Assembly: GCF_028657195.3 (NCBI RefSeq)
Contig: NZ_JANCPR020000028.1
Coordinates: 62,001-126,000, forward strand
Direction: 5' to 3'
DNA length: 64,000 nucleotides
Source of the DNA: Streptomyces iconiensis
GTDB lineage: Bacteria; Actinomycetota; Actinomycetes; Streptomycetales; Streptomycetaceae
Shown: positions 33,623 to 41,902 of the stretch, piece after piece
How the letters are laid out: each line of letters begins with the position of its first letter
Numbering within the stretch: position 1 is the stretch's first letter
Notes under the pieces: model-generated
What the model saw: only the letters and a program-made list of their open reading frames with translations
What the model was told of the DNA's origin: nothing
Databases searched by the model: none
Translations under genes and position numbers: made by a program

Positions 33623-34972
33623 TCACTGGTCGCGGTACATCTCCGCGACCAGGAAGGCCAGATCCAGGGACTGGCTGCGGTTGAGGCGGGGGTCGCAGGC
33701 CGTCTCGTAGCGCTGGTGCAGATCGTCGACGAAGATCTCGTCACCGCCGCCCACGCACTCGGTGACGTCGTCGCCCGTCAGCTCCATGTGGATGCCGCCG
33801 GGGTGGGTGCCCAGGCCCTTGTGGACCTCGAAGAAGCCCTTGACCTCGTCCAGCACGTCGTCGAAGCGCCGGGTCTTGTGCCCGCTGGCCGCCTCGAACG
33901 TATTGCCGTGCATCGGGTCGCAGACCCAGGCCACCTGCGCGCCGGAGGCCGTGACCTTCTCCACCAGTTCGGGAAGGTGGTCGCGGATCTTGTCGGCGCC
34001 CATGCGCGTGATGAACGTGAGCCGCCCGGGCTCGCGGTCGGGGTCGAGCCGCTCGATGAGTGCGAGCGCCTCCTCCGAGGTGGTCGTCGGGCCCAGCTTG
34101 ACGCCGACGGGGTTGCGCACGCGTGCGGCGAACTCGATGTGCGCGCCGTCGAGTTGGCGGGTGCGCTCACCGATCCAGATCATGTGGCCCGAGACGTCGT
34201 ACAGGTTCCCGCTGCGGGAATCGGTGCGGGTGAGCGCCGACTCGTAGTCGAGCAGCAGCGCCTCGTGCGAGCTGTAGAACTCGACGGTGCGCAGCTCCTC
34301 CGGGTCCGTGCCGCAGGCCCGCATGAACTTCATGGCCTGGTCGATCTCGCGCGCCAGCGCCTCGTACCGCTGGCCCGAGGGGCTGTTCTTCACGAAGTCC
34401 TGGTTCCAGGCGTGCACCTGGCGCAGGTCGGCGTAGCCGCCGGTGGTGAAGGCACGGACGAGGTTCAGCGTCGAGGACGACGCGTGGTACATCCGCTTGA
34501 GCCGCTCCGGATCGGGCCTGCGGGCCTCCTCGGTGAACTCGAAACCGTTGACCGAGTCGCCCCGGTAGGTGGGCAGCGTCACGCCGTCGCGGGTCTCGGT
34601 CGGCTTGGAGCGGGGCTTGCTGTACTGGCCCGCGATCCTGCCGACCTTGACGACGGGCACGGAGCCCGCGTACGTCAGCACGGCGCCCATCTGCAGCAGC
34701 GTCTTCAGCTTGTTCCGGATGTGCTCGGCGCTGACCTGGTCGAATGCCTCGGCGCAGTCGCCGCCCTGGAGCAGGAACGCCTCGCCGCGCGCGACCGAGC
34801 CCAGTCGGGCCCGCAACTGGTCGCACTCGCCCGCGAAGACGAGCGGCGGATAGGACTCCAGCTCCGCGAGAACATCGCGCAGAGCCTCGTGGTCCGGCCA
34901 GTCGGGCTGCTGTGCCGCGGGCAGATCTCGCCAGGTCTGTTCGCTGGCGTCGGTGTTGGCGTTCACAGTCAC
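33623..34972 (-). CDS. aroH: Class II 3-deoxy-7-phosphoheptulonate (DAHP) synthase
   Basis: First enzyme of the shikimate pathway (PEP + erythrose 4-phosphate). 449 aa plant-type class II enzyme. Motifs: LLQGGDCAEAFDQ with metal-ligand Cys, VVKVGRIAGQYSKPRS, GDSVNGFEF, EFYSSHEALLLDYE, GVKLGPTTTSEE, RMGADKIRDHLPELVEKV, WVCDPMHGNTFEAASGHKTR and GGIHMELTGDDVTECVGG. GTG at 34972 chosen because a TAATCT -10 box ends 7 bp upstream; a longer ATG-started frame exists. It is divergent from the Trp-attenuated anthranilate synthase, so entry to the aromatic pathway and the Trp branch share an intergenic region. Confidence 0.95.
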   Translation of the reverse strand: MTVNANTDASEQTWRDLPAAQQPDWPDHEALRDVLAELESYPPLVFAGECDQLRARLGSVARGEAFLLQGGDCAEAFDQVSAEHIRNKLKTLLQMGAVLTYAGSVPVVKVGRIAGQYSKPRSKPTETRDGVTLPTYRGDSVNGFEFTEEARRPDPERLKRMYHASSSTLNLVRAFTTGGYADLRQVHAWNQDFVKNSPSGQRYEALAREIDQAMKFMRACGTDPEELRTVEFYSSHEALLLDYESALTRTDSRSGNLYDVSGHMIWIGERTRQLDGAHIEFAARVRNPVGVKLGPTTTSEEALALIERLDPDREPGRLTFITRMGADKIRDHLPELVEKVTASGAQVAWVCDPMHGNTFEAASGHKTRRFDDVLDEVKGFFEVHKGLGTHPGGIHMELTGDDVTECVGGGDEIFVDDLHQRYETACDPRLNRSQSLDLAFLVAEMYRDQ

Positions 34973-34979
34973 GATCCCA

Positions 34980-34985
34980 AGATTA
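34980..34985 (-). promoter_or_regulatory. Predicted -10 box of leaderless DAHP synthase transcript
   Basis: TAATCT on the minus strand lies 7 bp before the GTG at 34972. Confidence 0.45.
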
Positions 34986-35096
34986 CGGTGTTCTGCCCGG
35001 TGACCGTTCCCCTGCCCGCTATGCGAGACCGGGATGACCAGCATCAGGGCAGACGGACGCCGGATCCGGGGACCTCGGCGGGTGGAGGGGATCGGT

Positions 35097-35102
35097 TAGG
35101 GT
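35097..35102 (+). promoter_or_regulatory. Predicted -10 box of the trpL-anthranilate synthase transcript
   Basis: TAGGGT ends 7 bp before the leader-peptide ATG at 35110, suggesting that the leader peptide is translated from a leaderless end. Confidence 0.5.
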
Positions 35103-35109
35103 GGCCCGC

Positions 35110-35187
35110 ATGCACACGACGCTGTCGACCATGAACTGGTGGTGGCCCGCCTGGCAGGCGGCCCACCTCGACGCGCGTACGCACTGA
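35110..35187 (+). CDS. trpL: Trp leader peptide TrpL
   Basis: 25-residue peptide, too short for ordinary gene finders, containing WWW and a further Trp three residues later (MNWWWPAWQ). Four Trp codons in six positions make ribosome stalling sensitive to charged tRNA-Trp. A terminator hairpin lies 25 bp after its stop and the anthranilate synthase gene 112 bp after it. Streptomyces venezuelae trpE(G) is known to have the same kind of attenuator. An internal ATG (35131) would give a shorter peptide with the same Trp run. Confidence 0.9.
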   Translation: MHTTLSTMNWWWPAWQAAHLDARTH

Positions 35188-35211
35188 GAACTCTCAGATC
35201 CGCCGCGAAAC

Positions 35212-35236
35212 AGGCCGCCCGGAGGGCGGCCTTTCG
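35212..35236 (+). terminator. Attenuator terminator of the anthranilate synthase gene
   Basis: AGGCCGCCC (35212-35220) and GGGCGGCCT (35224-35232) form a perfect 9-bp stem with a GGA loop, followed by TT and CGC. It lies between trpL and the structural gene. Stalling on the Trp codons would favour an alternative pairing upstream; the competing arm was not worked out in full. Confidence 0.8.
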
Positions 35237-35298
35237 CATGTCAGCGGCCGTTCCTCCCCGTACGGAATCCCCGTAGCGAACCCGGAAGGAACCCGCAC

Positions 35299-37353
35299 AT
35301 GGACCTCACCCCAAAGCCCTCGCCCCTCGCCCTCATCGAGCGGCTGACCAGGGAGGACGCTCCACCCTTCGCGCTGCTGCGCAGGCGCACGCCGGGGCGG
35401 GACGCCGATACGGTCGAGCTGCTGAGCGGGAGCGTGCGCACCGTCGAGCGGCTGGCCGACATCCCCACCGTGCACGGCGGTGAGGCCGGTGCGCTCGCGC
35501 TGGTGCCGTTCCGGCAGATCAGGGAGCGCGGCTTCGGCGTACGGGACGACGGGACGCCGCTGTCCGTACTGCTGCCCGACGAGCGCCACGAGCTGCCGCT
35601 CGCCGCCGCGCTGGAGGCGCTGCCCGCACACCGGGTGCGCGTGGAGCGGGGCGCCTTCGACGTGGACGACGACGCGTACGAGGAGATCGTCCGCCGCGTG
35701 GTGGAGGACGAGATCGGCACGGGCGAGGGCGCCAACTTCGTGATCCGGCGCACCTTCCAGGGCGAGATCCCCGGCTTCTCGCGCGCCGACGCGCTCGCCC
35801 TCTTCGCGCGGCTGCTGCGCGGTGAACAGGGCGCCTACTGGACGTTCGTCGTCCACACGGGAGACCGCGTGCTGGTCGGCGCCAGCCCGGAGGTGCACGT
35901 GCGGATGACCGGCGGGATCGGCGGGCGCGAAGCGGGTGACGGGCCGCGTGCGGGGGGCACCGTCGTCATGAACCCCATCAGCGGCACCTACCGCTACCCC
36001 GCCCAGGGCCCCGACGTGGAAGGGCTGTTGGGGTTCCTGGCCGACCGCAAGGAGAGCGAGGAGCTGTCCATGGTCGTCGACGAGGAACTGAAGATGATGT
36101 GCACCGTCGGCGACGAGGGAGGCGTCGTCGTAGGCCCGCGCCTGAAGGAGATGGCGCATCTGGCACACACCGAGTACGAACTGCGCGGACGCAGCACGCT
36201 GGACGTGCGCGAGGTGCTGCGCGAGACGATGTTCGCCGCGACCGTGACGGGCTCGCCCGTGCAGAACGCCTGCCGCGTCATCGAGCGGCACGAGCACGGC
36301 GGCCGGGGCTACTACGCGGGCGCGCTCGCGCTGATCGGGCACGACGCCGGGGGAGCACAGACCCTCGACTCCCCCATCCTCATCCGCACCGCCGACATCG
36401 ACCCGGCCGACGGCAGCCTGCGCGTCCCCGTCGGCGCGACGCTCGTACGGGCCTCGGACCCGGCGAGCGAGGTCGCCGAGACCCACGCGAAGGCGGCGGG
36501 TGTACTGACCGCGCTGGGCGTACGGGAGGCGCCCGTACGCCGGGAAACGGAAGCGGGCGGCGAGCCGCGGCCCCGGCTCGCCGACGATCCGCGGGTGCAG
36601 GCCGCGCTGGAGGGGCGGCGCGCGGGGCTGGCGCCGTTCTGGCTGCGGATGCGTACGGAGCCTGGGCCGCATCCGGACGCCGGGGAGTTCGCGGGAGAGT
36701 CCGCCGGGGGCGAGGTCCTGGTCGTGGACGGTGAGGACACCTTCACCTCGATGCTCGCGCACCTGCTGCGCTCCACCGGATACGGCGTCACCGTGCGCCG
36801 CTTCGACGAGGCCGGGCTGCGCGCCGACGTGGCGGCGCACGAGGGACCCGTGGTGCTCGGCCCAGGGCCTGGGGACCCGCGCGACGAGGCAGAGCCGAAG
36901 ATGCGGTTCCTGCGCGCCCTGGCGGCCGACCTCGTACGCGAGCGGCGCCACCCGCTCCTCGGCGTCTGCCTCGGGCACGAGCTGCTCGCCGCCGAGCTGG
37001 GCCTGGACCTCGTACGCAAGGACCTGCCGTACCAGGGGGCGCAGGAGCGGATCGACCTGTTCGGACAGCCGGCGACCGTGGGGTTCTACAACTCCTACAC
37101 CGCGCGCTGCGATGCGGAGACGGCAGCGGAACTGGCCCTGCACGGCGTGGAGTTGAGCCGGGACACGGTCAGCGGTGACATCCACGCGCTGCGCGGGCCC
37201 GGCTTCGCCGGCGTGCAGTTCCACCCGGAGTCGGTGCTGACGCTCGACGGCGTGAAGGCCACGGCCGGTCTCCTGGCGGACGTACGTACCTGGCGGCTGC
37301 CCGGGGGCTCAGGCGGCGGCCTGCCGGAACCGGTCAGGGCACCCCGGGGCTGA
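35299..37353 (+). CDS. trpEG: Fused anthranilate synthase, TrpE-TrpG type
   Basis: 684 aa fusion converting chorismate and glutamine to anthranilate. The chorismate-binding domain (about 1-470) has GANFVIRRTFQGEIPG, VHVRMTGG, NPISGTYRYP, FLADRKESEELSMVVDEELKMMC and VTGSPVQNACRVIE. The glutamine amidotransferase (about 475-665) has the Cys in GVCLGHELLAAELG (near 557), and His-Glu in VQFHPES (near 640). SGTYRYP rather than AGTRPRG places it with the PhzE/fused clade; aminodeoxyisochorismate synthase is therefore an alternative, but the Trp leader argues for anthranilate. The 3' end overlaps the convergent dehydrogenase by 20 bp. Confidence 0.93.
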   Translation: MDLTPKPSPLALIERLTREDAPPFALLRRRTPGRDADTVELLSGSVRTVERLADIPTVHGGEAGALALVPFRQIRERGFGVRDDGTPLSVLLPDERHELPLAAALEALPAHRVRVERGAFDVDDDAYEEIVRRVVEDEIGTGEGANFVIRRTFQGEIPGFSRADALALFARLLRGEQGAYWTFVVHTGDRVLVGASPEVHVRMTGGIGGREAGDGPRAGGTVVMNPISGTYRYPAQGPDVEGLLGFLADRKESEELSMVVDEELKMMCTVGDEGGVVVGPRLKEMAHLAHTEYELRGRSTLDVREVLRETMFAATVTGSPVQNACRVIERHEHGGRGYYAGALALIGHDAGGAQTLDSPILIRTADIDPADGSLRVPVGATLVRASDPASEVAETHAKAAGVLTALGVREAPVRRETEAGGEPRPRLADDPRVQAALEGRRAGLAPFWLRMRTEPGPHPDAGEFAGESAGGEVLVVDGEDTFTSMLAHLLRSTGYGVTVRRFDEAGLRADVAAHEGPVVLGPGPGDPRDEAEPKMRFLRALAADLVRERRHPLLGVCLGHELLAAELGLDLVRKDLPYQGAQERIDLFGQPATVGFYNSYTARCDAETAAELALHGVELSRDTVSGDIHALRGPGFAGVQFHPESVLTLDGVKATAGLLADVRTWRLPGGSGGGLPEPVRAPRG

Positions 37354-38338
37354 CCAGGACGTTCGCGCTGGTGCGGCCGGCCACGTAGTCCTCGATGTTG
37401 CTGACGGTGGTGTCGACGATCTGGGTGACCGCATCGCGTGTGTAGTACGCCTGATGCGAGGTGACCAGCACATTGGTGAACGTCATCAGCCGCGCCAGCA
37501 CGTCGTCCCGCATGACCTCCAGCGACCTGTCCAGGAAGAACAGCCCTTCCTCCGCCTCGTACACATCGAGGCCGACTCCCGCGAAGCGGCCCCCGCGCAA
37601 CTCCTCGACCAGCGCCTCGGAGTCGATCAGCCCGCCCCTGCTGGAGTTGATCAGCAGCGCGTCGTCCTTCATCGTGCGCAGCGCCTCGCGGTCGATGAGG
37701 TGGTGCGTTTCCGGCACCAGCGGTACGTGCAGGCTGACGAGGTCGGCGTCCTGGAGCAGCCGCGGCAGTTCGGCGTACTCCATGCCCAGTTCCTCGCACG
37801 CCGGGTTCCGCGCCACGTCCCAGCCGAGCAGCCGCATGCCGAAGCCGTGCGCGATACGGGTGAACGCCTCACCGATCTTCCCCGTACCGATGACCCCCGC
37901 GGTGCGGCCGTGCATGTCGCGGCCCATCATCCCGTCGAGCCGGAAGTCGAAGTCGCGGGTACGGCGTGCGGCGTGGGCCACGCGCCGGTTGACGGCCAGA
38001 GCGAGCGTCCAGGCGAACTCGGCCACCGCGTACGGCGAGTAGTACGACACCCGAGCGACGGTCATGCCCAGCTCCGCTGCCGTGTCCAGCGCGATGTTGT
38101 TGAAGCCGGTGGCGCGCTGGGCGATCATCCGCGTGCCGCCGTCGGCGAGGATCCGCAGCACCTCGGCGTCGAGGCGCGCGTTGACGCTGACGGAGATCAC
38201 CTCGTACCCGGCCGCGAGCGGGGCCGTGTCCCTGTGCAGGAACACATCGAGGCAGCGGACAGCGAACTGCCGCTGCCGGAACGCCTGCTCCAGCAGCGGC
38301 CTCTCGTCCGGCACGACACCGAAGGCAAGGATCTCCAC
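37334..38338 (-). CDS. D-2-hydroxyacid dehydrogenase (D-lactate dehydrogenase-like)
   Basis: 334 aa from a GTG with GGGAGAA about 6 bases upstream. NAD-binding motif GVIGTGKIGEAFTRIAHGFG near residue 150, catalytic Arg in LLINSSRGGLIDSEALVEEL, Glu in GLDVYEAEEGLFF and His in VTSHQAYYTRDA. FFLDRSLEVMRDDVLARLMTFTNVLVTSHQAY is characteristic of fermentative D-LDH (LdhA). Reaction pyruvate to D-lactate is likely, though broader hydroxyacid activity cannot be excluded. It overlaps trpEG tail to tail. Confidence 0.9.
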   Translation of the reverse strand: MEILAFGVVPDERPLLEQAFRQRQFAVRCLDVFLHRDTAPLAAGYEVISVSVNARLDAEVLRILADGGTRMIAQRATGFNNIALDTAAELGMTVARVSYYSPYAVAEFAWTLALAVNRRVAHAARRTRDFDFRLDGMMGRDMHGRTAGVIGTGKIGEAFTRIAHGFGMRLLGWDVARNPACEELGMEYAELPRLLQDADLVSLHVPLVPETHHLIDREALRTMKDDALLINSSRGGLIDSEALVEELRGGRFAGVGLDVYEAEEGLFFLDRSLEVMRDDVLARLMTFTNVLVTSHQAYYTRDAVTQIVDTTVSNIEDYVAGRTSANVLVSPGVP

Positions 38339-38410
38339 GGGCTTCTCCCGATGTGCGCGACATCTGAGCATCTGCGGCGTATGACCGCTTCATGCCGCCG
38401 AATATACGGG

Positions 38411-39793
38411 TCAGCCCCCGAGCACGCGCAGGGAGCCCCACAGCGCCACCACCGCCAGAGCCAGCGCGGGCGGCACGGTGAGCATCCCCAGGCGCGTGAA
38501 CTCGCGCAGCCGTACGGAGTGCGCGTGCTGGTGCAGCGCCTGCCGCCACAGGAGCGTCGCCAGGGAGCCCGCGTACGTGAGGTTCGGGCCGATGTTCACC
38601 CCGAGCAGCACGGCGAGCACGGCGCCGGGGCCCGAGTGCGCCGTCAGCGGCAGCAGCACCAGCACGGCGGGCAGGTTGTTGATCACGTTCGCGAGCACGG
38701 CCGCCAGCGCCGCGACACCGAGCAGCGCCCACAGCCCCGTACCGTCCGGCAGCGCCCTGCCCAGCCAGTCGGCGAGCCCGTGATCCACCACGGCCCGCAC
38801 CACCACCCCCAGCGAGAGCACGAACGCCAGGAACGGCAGCCCGGCGGCCCGCACGACGCCGCGCGGCGTCGCATGCCCCCGTGCCATCGCCCGCACGCCC
38901 AGCGCGAGCGCGCCCGCCGCTGCCGCCCATACGGGATCGAGCCCGAACGCCGAGGTCACCAGGAAACCGGCGAGGGTGCCTGCCACGGTGAACAGCGGAA
39001 AGAGGGGGAAGCGCTCACCCTCGCTCCCGGCCTTGCGCAGATCCGGGGCGCCGGGGCCGTCGGCGGGGTCGCCGGCAGAGCCGTCGGCGGAACCGTGCGG
39101 GAGTCCACCGGCAAGGCCGCCGGTGAGCCCGCCCGTGCGGCCGTCGGCCCGGTCGGGGATCGGGGCAGCCGTCAGGTCGGCTGCGAAGAAGCGGCGGAAG
39201 ACCACGTACTCCACCGCGATCGCCACCGCCCACGGCAGCGCCATCAGCCCGGCGAAGCGGGCGAAGCTCAGGCCGCTGGCGGCGAAGGCGAGGAGGTTGG
39301 TGAGGTTGGAGACCGGGAGGAGCAGCGAAGCGCTGTTCGACAGGTGCGCGCACGCGTACACATGCGGGCGTGCGGGGATTCCGAGACGTGCCGCCGTCGC
39401 GAACACCACGGGAGTGAGCAGGACGACCGTCGTGTCGAGGCTGAGCACGGCCGTCGTGAGCGATGCCAGTACGAAGACCGCTGCCAGGAGGCGGCGGGGT
39501 CCTCCGCCGCCGGCCGCCGCCTTCGCCATCCACGCGCCGCACGCGTGGAAGAGGCCCTCGTCGGCGCAGAGTCTGGCCAGTACGAGTACCGCGGCCAGGA
39601 AGCCGATGACGGGGGCCAGCCTGGCCGCCTCGTCCCTGGCGTGGGCCAGGCTGATCGCGCCCGTCGCGATGACGAGTGCGGCGGCGGGGACGGCCACCAC
39701 CGCCTCGGACCAGCGTTGCGGACGGGCCACCGCCCAGATGAGTACGGCGGCCAGGAGAGTGGCGGAGAGGGCTTCCGCTTGTGGTGCGCTCAC
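38411..39793 (-). CDS. ArsB/NhaD-superfamily (SLC13-type) ion transporter
   Basis: 460 aa with about eleven membrane segments. The ion-transporter motifs are SLDTTVVLLTPVVF and LLLPVSNLTNLLAFAASG in the first half and GVNIGPNLTYAGSLATLLWRQAL near the C-terminus, the inverted-repeat hairpins of the ArsB/arsenite permease family. A Gly/Asp-rich cytoplasmic loop splits the halves. No arsR or arsC is adjacent, so an arsenite role is not supported by context; Na+/H+ antiport is an alternative. Confidence 0.85.
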   Translation of the reverse strand: MSAPQAEALSATLLAAVLIWAVARPQRWSEAVVAVPAAALVIATGAISLAHARDEAARLAPVIGFLAAVLVLARLCADEGLFHACGAWMAKAAAGGGGPRRLLAAVFVLASLTTAVLSLDTTVVLLTPVVFATAARLGIPARPHVYACAHLSNSASLLLPVSNLTNLLAFAASGLSFARFAGLMALPWAVAIAVEYVVFRRFFAADLTAAPIPDRADGRTGGLTGGLAGGLPHGSADGSAGDPADGPGAPDLRKAGSEGERFPLFPLFTVAGTLAGFLVTSAFGLDPVWAAAAGALALGVRAMARGHATPRGVVRAAGLPFLAFVLSLGVVVRAVVDHGLADWLGRALPDGTGLWALLGVAALAAVLANVINNLPAVLVLLPLTAHSGPGAVLAVLLGVNIGPNLTYAGSLATLLWRQALHQHAHSVRLREFTRLGMLTVPPALALAVVALWGSLRVLGG

Positions 39794-39815
39794 GGAGAAA
39801 CCCTCCCCTACTCCC

Positions 39816-39866
39816 CCGGCCTCCTGCCGGGAGGTGCCCCCGGAGGCCCGGTGTCAGACCTCCGGG
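39816..39866. terminator. Weak hairpins between pfkA and the transporter gene
   Basis: CCCGGC-N5-GCCGGG (39816-39832) and CCCGGAGG-N12-CCTCCGGG (39839-39866). Both lie 3' of pfkA and may terminate it. The rest of 39794-39981 shows no gene. Confidence 0.45.
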
Positions 39867-39981
39867 AGCTTGAGGACGAGCATGCGGCGCGGTTCTTCGG
39901 GGGACGGGAAACGAGGGACGGGGACAGGCCGGAGCAGACGGGACGGCGCGGACGCGGACGGGGGACGAACGGAGGAACGGC

Positions 39982-41010
39982 TCAGCCGAAGAAAACGTCT
40001 GCCTCTTCGTACAGCGCGGGGTCGACGGTCTTCAGCTTCTCCGTCGCCTCGGCGAGCGGAACGCGCACGATGTCCGTGCCGCGCAGCGCGACCATGGAGC
40101 CCCACTCCCCGTCCCGTACGGCGTCGATCGCGTGCAGCCCGAACCGCGTGGCGAGCCAGCGGTCGAAGGCCGTGGGGGTGCCGCCGCGCTGGACGTGACC
40201 GAGCACCGTCGTACGGGCCTCCTTGCCGGTGCGGGACTCGATCTCCTTGGAGAGCCATTCGCCGACCCCCGAGAGCCGGACGTGGCCGAAGGAGTCCGTG
40301 CTGCCGTCCTTGAGTACCATCTCGCCGCCCTTGGGCATGGCGCCCTCGGCGACGACGACGATCGGGGCGTAACTGGCCTGGAAACGGGAGGTGATCCAGG
40401 CGCAGACCTGCTCGATGTCGAAGCGCTGTTCCGGGATGAGGATGCAGTTGGCGCCGCCCGCGAGGCCGGAGTGAAGGGCGATCCAGCCAGCGTGGCGGCC
40501 CATCACCTCCACGACGAGGACGCGCATATGGGATTCGGCGGTGGTGTGCAGGCGGTCGATCGCCTCGGTGGCGACGGTGACCGCGGTGTTGAACCCGAAT
40601 GTGTAGTCCGTCGCCGACAAGTCGTTGTCAATGGTCTTGGGAACGCCGACGCACTTGATGCCGTACTCGTCGGTGAGCCGGGCCGCGACGCCGAGTGTGT
40701 CCTCGCCGCCGATGACGATCAGCCCGTCGACCTCGTGCTTCGCCAGGTTCTCCTTGATACGGCGTACGCCGTTCTCTTCCTTGAGTGGATTGGTGCGGGA
40801 GGAGCCGAGGATCGTGCCACCGCGCGGCAGCATGCCGCGTACGGCGCTGATGTCGAGCTGTGCGGTGTCCCCCTCCAACGGACCCCGCCAGCCGTCGCGG
40901 AACCCGACGAAGTCATAGCCGTAACGCTGGACTCCCTTACGGACCACGGCCCGCATGACCGCATTGAGACCGGGGCAGTCGCCCCCGCCGGTCAGCACTC
41001 CGACCCGCAT
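39982..41010 (-). CDS. pfkA: ATP-dependent 6-phosphofructokinase
   Basis: 342 aa, start at the ATG preceded by AAGGGAG. Motifs: GVLTGGGDCPGLNAVMRAVV, GTILGSSRTNP, GLIVIGGEDTLGVAARL, KTIDNDLSATDYTFGFNTA with the catalytic Asp, and EVMGRHAGWIALHSGLAGG. The GGEDT variant is the actinobacterial form, ATP-dependent in characterised Streptomyces enzymes. Glycolysis, cytoplasmic. Streptomyces carry two or three pfk paralogues; this one lies near macRS and glkA as in S. coelicolor. Confidence 0.94.
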   Translation of the reverse strand: MRVGVLTGGGDCPGLNAVMRAVVRKGVQRYGYDFVGFRDGWRGPLEGDTAQLDISAVRGMLPRGGTILGSSRTNPLKEENGVRRIKENLAKHEVDGLIVIGGEDTLGVAARLTDEYGIKCVGVPKTIDNDLSATDYTFGFNTAVTVATEAIDRLHTTAESHMRVLVVEVMGRHAGWIALHSGLAGGANCILIPEQRFDIEQVCAWITSRFQASYAPIVVVAEGAMPKGGEMVLKDGSTDSFGHVRLSGVGEWLSKEIESRTGKEARTTVLGHVQRGGTPTAFDRWLATRFGLHAIDAVRDGEWGSMVALRGTDIVRVPLAEATEKLKTVDPALYEEADVFFG

Positions 41011-41191
41011 GGGATCTCCCTTCTCCGCGTGGACGCGCATGGACGAGACGCCGTGAACACGGCGCAACTGTCGCCACGCTAACGGTGATCCACGTCACAG
41101 GGGATGAGGTCAGCGGCGGATTCCGTTGGGAGATCGGGGACTTGGGCTCCGGGCAGTCACCCGTACGAAGGACAGACGTGCCCCTCGTCGG

Positions 41192-41902
41192 TCACTCTCC
41201 GTCGAGGCCGCTCTCGATCGCGTACCTGACCAGCTCGACGCGGTTGTGCAACTGGAGCTTGCCCAGGGTGTTCTGGACGTGGTTCTGCACGGTGCGGTGC
41301 GAGATGACCAGGCGTTCGGCGATCTGCTTGTAGCTGAGGCCCTTGGCGACGAGCCGCAGCACCTCGGTCTCACGCTCCGTCAGCTGCGGGACCCCCGAGC
41401 GGTCCTGGGCCGGCGGCGCGGGGTCGGAGGCCAGCCTGCGGTACTCGCCGAGCACGAGCCCCGCGAGGCCCGGCGTGAACACGGCGTCGCCGAGCGCGGT
41501 GCGCCGTACGGCGTCCATCAGCTCCTCGGGGCCCGCCGACTTCACCAGATAGCCGGTGGCACCCGATTTCACGGCCTCCAGCACATCGGCGTGCTCGCCG
41601 CTCGCCGAGAGCACCAGGACGCGGAGCGAGGAGCCCGGGCCGACCAGCTCGCGGCAGACCTCGACGCCGGGCATCCCGGGCAGGTTCAGGTCCAGTACGA
41701 GGACGTCGGGCGAGGTCGCGCGCGCCCTGCGCACGGCCTGGTGGCCGTCGCCCGCCGTCGCGACGACCTCGAATCCGGCCGCGCCCAGGTCCCTGGCCAC
41801 GGCGTCCCGCCACATGGGGTGGTCGTCGACGACCATCACGCGCACGGGCTGCCCCGCTCCGTCCTCCTGCGGCGATCCCGTGCCGCCCCGTTCACTCGTC
41901 AT
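41192..41902 (-). CDS. macR: Response regulator MacR (NarL/FixJ family)
   Basis: 236 aa. Receiver domain: VRVMVVDDHPMWRDAVARDL, phospho-acceptor Asp in DVLVLDLNLPG, Lys in YLVKSAGPEEL. C-terminal LuxR HTH: LTERETEVLRLVAKGLSYKQIAERLVISHRTVQNHVQNTLGKL. The gene overlaps the sensor kinase stop by 4 bp. Identified as MacR by position next to pfkA and by its partner. In S. coelicolor MacRS controls membrane-protein genes affecting aerial growth. A matching operator occurs at 18268-18283. Confidence 0.85.
   Translation of the reverse strand: MTSERGGTGSPQEDGAGQPVRVMVVDDHPMWRDAVARDLGAAGFEVVATAGDGHQAVRRARATSPDVLVLDLNLPGMPGVEVCRELVGPGSSLRVLVLSASGEHADVLEAVKSGATGYLVKSAGPEELMDAVRRTALGDAVFTPGLAGLVLGEYRRLASDPAPPAQDRSGVPQLTERETEVLRLVAKGLSYKQIAERLVISHRTVQNHVQNTLGKLQLHNRVELVRYAIESGLDGE

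Noticed and set aside
38411..39793. Arsenic resistance operon
   Set aside because: The transporter resembles ArsB, but no arsR, arsC or arsenic regulator is adjacent.
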